Shown here piece by piece: positions 7,384-13,413 of a stretch of DNA of 22,885 nt. Location: NCBI GenBank assembly GCA_023399815.1, contig JAEWOJ010000182.1, positions 1 through 22,885 on the forward strand, given 5' to 3'. A program made the translations under genes and the position numbers. Numbering within the stretch: position 1 is the stretch's first letter; every line of letters begins with the position of its first letter. The notes beneath the pieces were generated by a model. It searched no databases. It saw only the letters and a list, made by a program, of their open reading frames with translations, and was not told where the DNA came from. This DNA comes from Pseudomonadota bacterium (GTDB lineage: Bacteria; Pseudomonadota; Gammaproteobacteria; Xanthomonadales; Xanthomonadaceae).

Positions 7384-9054
7384 GTGTTCCAGAGTTTCCG
7401 CCAGGCCATGGCCTGGCTGCATACGTGGTTCGGCCTGGTGCTGGGCTTCGTGCTGATGGCCGCGTTCTTCTTCGGCGCGCTGTCGGTGTTCGACCGCGAG
7501 ATCGACCGCTGGGCGATTCCCTCCAGCCGCTTCGAGCCGCAGCCGATGCCGTCGTTCGAGAAGGTGCTGCGGCCGGCGTTCGAGCGCATGCAGCCGCTGC
7601 CGGCTTCCGTGGAGGCGCTGCGGCCGCGGGTGGACGGGCCGATGCCTGCGCACTACGACACCGTGGCCTACTGGAGCGCCTACACCACCCACCGCGACCC
7701 GGTGCTGGCGCTGTACGCCGGCTACCAGGTGCCGGGGGCGAAGGACCCGGAAGACGTGGCCTGGGGCGAGGCCACCATCGACCCGCGCGACGGCCGGGTG
7801 CTGCCGGACGACCACCTCAAGATCGGCAGCGGCTTCTTCTACCCGCTGCACTACAGCCTGACCCTGGACTGGAAGAACCTGGGCTTCTGGATCGTCGGCT
7901 TCTCGGCGCTGGTGATGCTGGCCGCGCTGGTCAGCGGCGTGGTCATGCACCGCAAGCTGTTCCGCGAGCTTTTCACCTTCCGCCCCGGCAAGGCGCGGCT
8001 GCGCAGCGTGCTGGACCTGCACAACCTCACCGGCGTGGTGGCGCTGCCGTTCCATTTCTTCTTCGCCTTCACCGGGCTGGTGATCTTCGCCAGCACCTAC
8101 TACTTCCCGATCGGCCACACCCAGCTGCACGAACTGCACGAGCTGCATGAAAAGCACGAGGCGCAGGAACTGGGCCTGCCGCACGGCCGCGCCGGTGTGC
8201 CTGCCGGGCTGGCCGACGTCGATGCGATGGTGGCGCAGGCGCAGCGGCGCTGGGAGGCGCGCGGCATGGCCGGCGACGTCGGTTTCCTGGTGCTGCAGCA
8301 CGTCGGCGACGCCAACGGCTACGTCAGCGTCTACCGCGCCGGCACCGACCGCATCGCGCTGGTCGGGCAGGGCATCCACTTCAAGGCGTCCACCGGGCAG
8401 CTGCTGCGCGAGGACCCGCCGGCCACGGCGGTCGGCCGCGTCAGCGAGTTCCTCACCGGCCTGCACCTGCAGCATTTCCGTCACTGGCTGCTGCGCTGGC
8501 TGTACGTGTTCGGCGGCCTTTCCGGCTGCGTCTGCATCGCCACCGGCTTCGTGTTCTTCGTCGAGAAGCGCAAGCGCCAGCATGCCAGGCAGGGCATCCA
8601 GGGCGTGCGCGTGGTCGATGCGCTGGCCGTGGCCACGGTGACCGGCATGGTCGTGGCCGTGCTGGGCATGCTGGTGGCCAACCGCCTGTTGCCCGAGGCG
8701 CTGCCGGCGCGCGGCGACTGGGAGCGGTACGCGTTCTGGGGAACCTGGCTGCTGGCGCTGCTGCACGCGGCCTGGCGCAGCGGGCCGGTCGCCCGCGGCC
8801 TGCCCAACCCGGCCTGGCGCGAGCAGGCCTGGGCCATCGCCGTGCTGGCGCCGCTGGCGGTGCTGTTGAACTGGATCACCACCGGCGACCACCTGCTGCG
8901 CACCCTGGGCGCCGGCTACTGGCCGGTGGCCGGGCTGGACCTGGCGCTGCTGGTCGTGGCCGTCATCGCCGCCGCCAGCGCGCGCCGGCTCGGTCGCCGT
9001 GCCGAGGCGCGCAGCCGCGACGCCGCCGGCGAACAGGAGGCCGCCCATGCATGA
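7384..9054 (+). CDS. PepSY-associated TM protein, siderophore-iron uptake
   Basis: The 556-residue inner-membrane protein has the PepSY-TM architecture. Helix 1 lies near the N terminus (MAWLHTWFGLVLGF...), followed by a large periplasmic region. Two helices come next, around residues 160-190 and 215-240 (HNLTGVVALPFHFFF), then a second periplasmic PepSY-like region, then several C-terminal helices. Relatives such as FoxB, PiuB and FegB act in siderophore utilisation, apparently by releasing or reducing iron at the inner membrane. The GTG at 7384 is preferred because GGGAGAA lies six bases upstream; an in-frame ATG at 7363 would add seven residues but puts that ribosome site inside the gene. 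A histidine-rich stretch (H245-H266) follows the third helix. The gene overlaps DUF3325 by eight bases. Confidence 0.88.
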   Translation: MFQSFRQAMAWLHTWFGLVLGFVLMAAFFFGALSVFDREIDRWAIPSSRFEPQPMPSFEKVLRPAFERMQPLPASVEALRPRVDGPMPAHYDTVAYWSAYTTHRDPVLALYAGYQVPGAKDPEDVAWGEATIDPRDGRVLPDDHLKIGSGFFYPLHYSLTLDWKNLGFWIVGFSALVMLAALVSGVVMHRKLFRELFTFRPGKARLRSVLDLHNLTGVVALPFHFFFAFTGLVIFASTYYFPIGHTQLHELHELHEKHEAQELGLPHGRAGVPAGLADVDAMVAQAQRRWEARGMAGDVGFLVLQHVGDANGYVSVYRAGTDRIALVGQGIHFKASTGQLLREDPPATAVGRVSEFLTGLHLQHFRHWLLRWLYVFGGLSGCVCIATGFVFFVEKRKRQHARQGIQGVRVVDALAVATVTGMVVAVLGMLVANRLLPEALPARGDWERYAFWGTWLLALLHAAWRSGPVARGLPNPAWREQAWAIAVLAPLAVLLNWITTGDHLLRTLGAGYWPVAGLDLALLVVAVIAAASARRLGRRAEARSRDAAGEQEAAHA

Positions 9055-9376
9055 CCCGACGCACGCGGGCTGGCTGCTGGCCGCCGCCCTGGTCGCCTGC
9101 CTGGCCGGCATGGGCTGGTTGGCGCTGGGCATGGACGTGCACGCGCGGCAGGCCTGGGGCCGTGGCCTGTCGCCGGGCGAGACCCGCAGCCTGCGTGGGC
9201 TCGGCTGGCTGGCGCTGGCGGCAGGGCTGGGCCTGTGCCTGGTGGTGGATCACCCGAGCATGGCGGCACTGGTCTGGGTGATGGCGCTGGCGGGTTCGGC
9301 GCTGTCGGTGGCGTTCGTCCTGGCCTGGCAGGCGCGCTGGCTGGGCGTGCTGGCGCCGTGGGTGCGGCGCGCCTGA
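9047..9376 (+). CDS. DUF3325 family small membrane protein
   Basis: This 109-residue protein, largely hydrophobic with about three membrane segments, resembles DUF3325, the usual last member of the DUF3649-PepSY-DUF3325 iron-uptake cluster. The ATG at 9047 is chosen because AGGAGG at 9035-9040 is a perfect Shine-Dalgarno six bases upstream. The start overlaps the end of the PepSY gene by eight bases, indicating translational coupling. An ATG at 8999 in the same frame lacks such a site and would overlap the PepSY gene by a further 48 bases. The molecular function is unknown; a role as a partner subunit of the PepSY protein is inferred from coupling and conserved order. Confidence 0.78.
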   Translation: MHDPTHAGWLLAAALVACLAGMGWLALGMDVHARQAWGRGLSPGETRSLRGLGWLALAAGLGLCLVVDHPSMAALVWVMALAGSALSVAFVLAWQARWLGVLAPWVRRA

Positions 9377-9412
9377 ACCGGCCCACGGCGTCGTCGCCCC
9401 TGCGCTTGCCCT

Positions 9413-9481
9413 TGTAGGAGCGACGTGAGTCGCGATGGGGCTTTCCCGGTGAAGCCCCTCGCGACTGGCGTCGCTCCTACA
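9413..9481. repeat. Long imperfect hairpin repeat (TGTAGGAGCGACG type)
   Basis: TGTAGGAGCGACG at 9413-9425 pairs with CGTCGCTCCTACA at 9469-9481. Inside, AGTCGCGA pairs with TCGCGACT and GGGGCTT with AAGCCCC. The whole 69-base element folds into one long interrupted hairpin. Repeats beginning TGTAGGAGCG are familiar as dispersed intergenic elements in pseudomonads and xanthomonads (from memory). It sits between converging genes and may terminate the iron operon. Confidence 0.8.
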
Positions 9482-9598
9482 TGCTCCTGCATCGCTCCTG
9501 CAGTTGCCGCAGGTTGAGCGCGGCGAAGCCCAACGCCGCATGCTGCCGGGCAGGCCTGCGCCGGGCTTCCTTCCTGTGCACTTTGCCGGCGCCGTGAA

Positions 9599-9994
9599 TC
9601 AGCGATTGCAGCTGGCTGGCTCGGCCTTGCAGGCTTCGTTGATCCGGTTGTCGCGCCGGGCGGCGTCCCTGCCCAGGATGAAACCGGCCGCCAACTGGAA
9701 CATGATCACGGCCAGCACGAGGCTCACGATCCACAGGATGATCTTGGCGCGATCCGCCGCACCGATGGCGGCGCCGGATATCGCGAGCGGCGGCATCCCA
9801 TCGGTTTCCAGCAACTGTGCCGGCTCGACCCCGAATGCCGCCGCCACCGCCATCCGCGATTCGTGCGACGCCTTGCCCTCGCTCTCCAGCCGCTGCACGG
9901 TGCGCGGGCTCAGGCCGGAAACGGCGGCCAGGTGCTCCTGCGACCAGCCGCGCGCCTCGCGCAATGCCTTGATCCGGTTGGCATCGATCTTCAT
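9599..9994 (-). CDS. XRE-family HTH regulator with C-terminal membrane anchor
   Basis: The 131-residue protein has an XRE helix-turn-helix at about residues 7-60 (WSQEHLAAVSGLSPRTVQRLE), a short linker, and one hydrophobic helix at about 84-108. A short basic tail with two cysteines (C122, C129) is predicted to lie in the periplasm. It is probably a membrane-tethered DNA-binding regulator, possibly sensing a periplasmic or membrane signal; the target is unknown. The ATG at 9994 is chosen because GAGG lies five bases upstream and the protein then begins MKIDANRIKALRE, as relatives do. A GTG at 10009 with GGAG nine bases upstream would add five residues. The gene is divergent from the AraC gene. 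Confidence 0.8.
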   Translation of the reverse strand: MKIDANRIKALREARGWSQEHLAAVSGLSPRTVQRLESEGKASHESRMAVAAAFGVEPAQLLETDGMPPLAISGAAIGAADRAKIILWIVSLVLAVIMFQLAAGFILGRDAARRDNRINEACKAEPASCNR

Positions 9995-10110
9995 CGGTTC
10001 CTCGTTCACTGACGGTGGCTCCAGGCGATGTTAATGGAACCCGGAAACTGCCGCGCCCGCCCGCGCAGTACCACGACAGCGATCCGCCAGTTCCACGCCA
10101 TGCCTTCCCG

Positions 10111-10138
10111 TTCAATGGCTTGCATGGAGGCCATTGAA
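10111..10138. promoter_or_regulatory. Inverted repeat between divergent regulator genes
   Basis: TTCAATGGC (10111-10119) and GCCATTGAA (10130-10138) are perfect 9-bp arms around a 10-base centre. Outer TCCCG and CGGGA extend the symmetry with a two-base offset. The site lies between the XRE and AraC starts, closer to the AraC gene, and is a plausible operator for either regulator. No T-tract follows, so it is not a typical terminator. Confidence 0.4.
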
Positions 10139-10170
10139 GTCGGGAGAGACGCGAGGACGAAGTCCGCGAC

Positions 10171-11022
10171 ATGCCACACTGCCCATCCACCTCCGGCCGC
10201 AGGCTGTCGATGTCCCTGTCGTCTTCCGCCCGCTTCCCGCATCCGGCACCGCCGGCCCCGCGCAGCCGCGTGCTGTTCGCCGGGGGGCAGCTGTCGTCGC
10301 GGGTCAGCTGGTACGGCCCTGGCCTGCACATGCACCGGCATGCGCACGACTGCCACCAGGTATCGCTGTTGCTGGGCGGTACCCTGGGCGAGCGCGGGCC
10401 GGGCGGCGAAGTGCGGCTGGATGTTCCAGCCGTCGGCGTGAAGCCGGCGGGCCTGGTCCATGCCAACGATTACGGGCCTGCCGGCGCCCTGATCCTCGGA
10501 ATCGACTTGCCGGCCACCCTCGAACTGCCGCGGATGCAGGGCATGGCCGCGGCGTGGCAGTGGCGCACCCGTCCGGCGGCCCCGCTGCTGGCGCAGGCAC
10601 GCGTGCTGCTGGCCGATCTGCTGGCAGGCGATGCGCCGGAATGCAATGCCGAGGCCCGCCTATGGGAATTGCTGGCGACGATGGCGGGCAGCGGCCAACG
10701 CCCGGCGGGCGCGCCGCCGCGCTGGGTCGCGCATGCCTGCCAGCGCCTGCAGGAGGAGCCCGTGCCGTTGGCGTTGCTGGCGGCGGAGGAGGGGCTGCAC
10801 CCGGTCTATTTCGCCCGTGCATTCGCGCGTTGGATGGACTGCCCGCCTTCCCGCTACCGCGCGCGGGCGCAGTTGCAGCGCGCCATGGCGGCGATCGCCG
10901 CTGGCCAGCCGCTGGCGATGGCGGCGCAGCAGGCCGGCTTCGCCGACCAAGCGCATCTGAACCGTGTCGCCCGCCAGCATTGTGGGCTGACCCCGGCACG
11001 CCTGCGCACGCTGTTGGCCTGA
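10171..11022 (+). CDS. AraC-family transcriptional regulator
   Basis: The 283-residue protein has an N-terminal cupin-like sensor region (HMHRHAHDCHQVSLLLGG around residues 53-70) and a C-terminal pair of helix-turn-helices at about residues 180-283. The latter includes PLALLAAEEGLHPVYFARAFARW and MAAQQAGFADQAHLNRVARQHCG, and ends with the AraC signature LTPARLRTLL. It should bind promoter DNA and respond to a small ligand that cannot be identified here. The serine hydrolase gene follows after 75 bases on the same strand and may be its target or operon partner. The start is uncertain: ATG 10171 is taken, but ATG 10210 (MSLSSSARF) also fits, and neither has a strong ribosome site. Confidence 0.85.
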   Translation: MPHCPSTSGRRLSMSLSSSARFPHPAPPAPRSRVLFAGGQLSSRVSWYGPGLHMHRHAHDCHQVSLLLGGTLGERGPGGEVRLDVPAVGVKPAGLVHANDYGPAGALILGIDLPATLELPRMQGMAAAWQWRTRPAAPLLAQARVLLADLLAGDAPECNAEARLWELLATMAGSGQRPAGAPPRWVAHACQRLQEEPVPLALLAAEEGLHPVYFARAFARWMDCPPSRYRARAQLQRAMAAIAAGQPLAMAAQQAGFADQAHLNRVARQHCGLTPARLRTLLA

Positions 11023-11097
11023 GCAGGTTCAATCCGTTCAAGATACGCGGAAGGCCTGTCGCGCACGCTGTGGCAATCCCTTCCGAGGAAGCGTCCG

Positions 11098-12636
11098 ATG
11101 CGCCGTACCGTTGTCCACCTGCTGCCGTATTGCCTGCTGTTCTGCGCCGCTGTACTGCCGCCGGCGAGCGCCGCCACGCCGGAGCAGGCGACACGGCAGC
11201 TGACCACGTTCCTCGATGGCGTTCCAGGGCTGGGACCGGGCTACGCGGTGGTCGTCGTGGACCGCGAGCGGCAACTGCTGGGCTACGCGCGCGGCCAGCG
11301 CAACGTTGCCACCGGCGCACCGATGACGATGCATACGCCGCTGTACATCGCCTCGCAGACCAAGGCCTGGATGGGCCTGCTGGCGCAGCTGCTGGACCGG
11401 CGCGGCGTGCTGCGGCTGGACAGCACCCTGGCCGAGCACTGGCCGCAGCTGCACCTGCCGGACGGAGTCGATCCTGCCGCATGGACGCTGGCCGACCTGC
11501 TCAACCACCGCGTGCCGTTGAGCGCCGACGCCATCACCACGCTGGAGGCCTACATCGGCTCGCCGGACCCGGCGCTGTACCCGCGACTGCTGGAAACGCT
11601 GGCCAGCGCGCGCCCGGATGGATTCGACTACGACAACCTGGGCTACACGATCTACGCGGCCATCCTCCACCAGCACACCGGCCGGCGATGGCAGGACTGG
11701 CTGCAACAGGAACTGTTCGTGCCGCTGCGGCTGCGCGAGACCGCGGCGCGCACCTCCGTGTTCGACCCGGCGCAGCTGGCCTACAACCACCAATGGCTGG
11801 GCGCGGAACAGGGCTGGCGGGTGGTGGCGCCCAAGCCGGACGCCATCATGCATGCGGCCGGCGGCATGATGACCTCCCCGCGCGACATGGGCCGCTGGTT
11901 GCGGCTGCAGCTGGGCGCCGTGCCGCAGGGCTTCGACGCGCAGGCCCTGCAGGCCGCGCATGGCATCGGCGCGCGGCTGGACCAGAAGGCGCGCAATGCC
12001 TACGAACTGCCATGCCGTGGCTATGCCTTTGGCTGGAACGTCTGCGACTTCGAGGGCCACGTGCTCTACATCCACGGTGGCAGCTACACCGGCGCGCGCA
12101 GCATGATGGCGTTCTCACCGGACCTGGGCGTGGGCATCGGCGTGTTTTCCAATTCCGACAACGCCACCGGCTGGTTCACCTCGCGCACCGTGGTGCAGTT
12201 CTTCCAGTACCTGGTGGACCATCCCGAGGCCGCCGCCTGGGCGCGGATACGGCAGGCTGCCTATCCGCAGCGCGTGGCCGAGCAACTGGCCGGCCTGCGC
12301 GCGCACCAGGCAAAGGAGCGCGCCGACCCGCGCTGGCAGGGCTGGCACTGGCAGCCGGCCGTGACGGAACTGGACGCCTATGCCGGCTGTTTCCAGGGCG
12401 AACGCCTGCCGGTCGTGGCGACTATCGAAGGCGGGAACGACGGCGGCCTGCGCCTGCGCATGGGCGTGCTCGCGCGCCGTCTCGAACCGGCGCTGCCGGA
12501 CCTGTTCGGCGCGCAGGACGGATCGCTGGACGCACCGCAACCGTTGCGCTTCCTCCACGACGCGGACGGCGTGGTGTCGGGATTCGAGTTCGACGGCGAG
12601 CGCTACCTGCGCGACGCGGCGCCCGTGGAACCTTGA
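11098..12636 (+). CDS. Secreted serine hydrolase, class C beta-lactamase/PBP fold
   Basis: The 512-residue protein starts with a signal peptide (about residues 1-24, ending ASA before ATPEQ), so the mature enzyme is exported. The beta-lactamase/penicillin-binding fold motifs are in order: S86-Q-T-K89 (SxxK, catalytic serine and general base), Y178-D-N180 (YxN) and H326-G-G328 in place of KTG. HxG is common in the esterase/D-aminopeptidase side of the family. A C-terminal domain from about residue 415 (YAGCFQGE...) resembles the extra beta domain seen in such hydrolases. GAGGAA seven bases upstream supports the ATG. It is more likely a peptidase or esterase than a resistance beta-lactamase; the substrate is unknown. 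A short hairpin follows the stop. Confidence 0.85.
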   Translation: MRRTVVHLLPYCLLFCAAVLPPASAATPEQATRQLTTFLDGVPGLGPGYAVVVVDRERQLLGYARGQRNVATGAPMTMHTPLYIASQTKAWMGLLAQLLDRRGVLRLDSTLAEHWPQLHLPDGVDPAAWTLADLLNHRVPLSADAITTLEAYIGSPDPALYPRLLETLASARPDGFDYDNLGYTIYAAILHQHTGRRWQDWLQQELFVPLRLRETAARTSVFDPAQLAYNHQWLGAEQGWRVVAPKPDAIMHAAGGMMTSPRDMGRWLRLQLGAVPQGFDAQALQAAHGIGARLDQKARNAYELPCRGYAFGWNVCDFEGHVLYIHGGSYTGARSMMAFSPDLGVGIGVFSNSDNATGWFTSRTVVQFFQYLVDHPEAAAWARIRQAAYPQRVAEQLAGLRAHQAKERADPRWQGWHWQPAVTELDAYAGCFQGERLPVVATIEGGNDGGLRLRMGVLARRLEPALPDLFGAQDGSLDAPQPLRFLHDADGVVSGFEFDGERYLRDAAPVEP

Positions 12637-12643
12637 ATGGCAG

Positions 12644-12661
12644 GGCGGGGATGCCCGCCTT
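12644..12661 (+). terminator. Short hairpin after the serine hydrolase gene
   Basis: GGCGGG (12644-12649) and CCCGCC (12654-12659) form a six-bp GC stem with a four-base loop, followed by only TT. It lies seven bases after the stop codon. It may be a weak terminator; the poor T-tract keeps confidence low. Confidence 0.35.
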
Positions 12662-12724
12662 CCGCGGCCATCCGATCGGGGTATGCTGCGGCCGGGCTTT
12701 CCATCCATCGCACAGGGGAACCGC

Positions 12725-13096
12725 ATGAACACGTCCGAGGATCGCCGTCATTTCTGGCGCGTGCCATTCCACTCCGCCGCACGCCTGGTGGCCGCCGATG
12801 GCATCGCCCATGCCGGGCAGCTGCACGATCTCTCGCTGAAGGGCGCCCTGTTCGAGACCGACGATGCCTGGCACGGCGTGCCCGGCGGGCAATGCCGCCT
12901 GCAGGTCGATCTGTCGGACGACATGCCCATCCACATGCAGGCGACGGTGATGCACGTGGAAGGACACAACATCGGCCTGCGCTGCGATGAAATCGATCTC
13001 GACAGCATCACCGCGCTGCGCCGGGTGATCGAACTCAACGCCGCCGATCCTGCGCTGCTGGAGCGCGAACTCGGCGCGCTGGTGCAGGGCGGCTGA
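12725..13096 (+). CDS. PilZ domain protein (c-di-GMP receptor)
   Basis: The 123-residue protein is a single PilZ domain. The c-di-GMP binding residues are present: RRHFWR (R8 and R12 of the RxxxR motif) and DLSLKG (D35-x-S37-x-x-G40 of the D/NxSxxG motif). It should therefore bind cyclic di-GMP and pass the signal to a partner; PilZ proteins of this size in the Xanthomonadaceae affect motility, pili or exopolysaccharide. AGGGGAA at 12714-12720 supports the ATG. TATGCT at 12682-12687 may be its own -10 element. The window also encodes an HD-GYP protein that may degrade the same messenger, but the two genes are 5 kb apart and not co-transcribed. Confidence 0.88.
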   Translation: MNTSEDRRHFWRVPFHSAARLVAADGIAHAGQLHDLSLKGALFETDDAWHGVPGGQCRLQVDLSDDMPIHMQATVMHVEGHNIGLRCDEIDLDSITALRRVIELNAADPALLERELGALVQGG

Positions 13097-13102
13097 TTTT
13101 TA

Positions 13103-13290
13103 GCTCCTCTCCCCTCGGGAGAGGGGGTGGGGAGAGGGGCGATGGAGTCCCGATGGTTCAAGCATCATGGACTTCGTTCGTCCCTCATCCGCCCTTCGGG
13201 CACCTGCATTCGGCACATCCCCGTGCCTCACCTTTGGGCGGCTTCGCCGTGCAGGTTGGCAATCCTGCCAACCTGTCTCCCGAAGGGAGA
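13103..13290. repeat. Composite hairpin repeat in the PilZ-M13 intergenic region
   Basis: The 317-base stretch 13097-13413 holds no convincing gene. It contains a series of perfect hairpins: CCTCTCCC/GGGAGAGG (13106-13113 and 13117-13124), GCCC-TTC-GGGC (13191-13201), CAGGTTGGCA/TGCCAACCTG (13252-13261 and 13266-13275) and TCTCCC-GAA-GGGAGA (13276-13290). The first and last hairpins give the element roughly symmetric ends. A related element lies inside mfd at 21244-21378. The first hairpin may also help end PilZ transcription. Remaining sequence to 13413 shows only the ribosome site of the M13 gene. Confidence 0.75.
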
Positions 13291-13413
13291 AGGAAAGCAT
13301 TGAGGAATCCGGCAGGGCATGACCTTCGGCCTATCCGCAGCGGCGTGCCATCGCCTACGCTCGGGGATTCGCCGCGCGCAGGCGCGGCATTCCTGCTAGG
13401 CCGGAGATTGCGC

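Noticed and set aside
4816..9132. A very long open frame (1438 codons) on the minus strand opposite the receptor and PepSY genes, and similar long antisense frames at 2670-5180 and 13396-15723.
   Set aside because: These are expected in high-GC DNA opposite real genes. Their products are low-complexity, rich in Ala, Val, Gly, Gln and His, with no domain or start signal, while the plus-strand genes have clear families.
9482..9598. Possible small gene in the gap between the hairpin repeat and the XRE gene.
   Set aside because: Only short GC-rich frames without ribosome sites are present; the translation resembles dispersed repeat remnants.
11098..12636. Antibiotic-resistance class C beta-lactamase.
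   Set aside because: It is longer than AmpC (about 380 residues), has HGG instead of KTG, and has an extra C-terminal domain, which fits peptidase or esterase relatives better.
13103..13290. CRISPR array or phage attachment site suggested by repeated GC-rich motifs.
   Set aside because: There are no regularly spaced direct repeats with unique spacers and no integrase or tRNA; the motifs are inverted repeats forming hairpins.
13153..13413. Open frame extending 87 codons upstream of the M13 peptidase.
   Set aside because: It runs through the hairpin repeat and would bury the lipoprotein signal peptide. GGAG before ATG 13414 fixes the true start.
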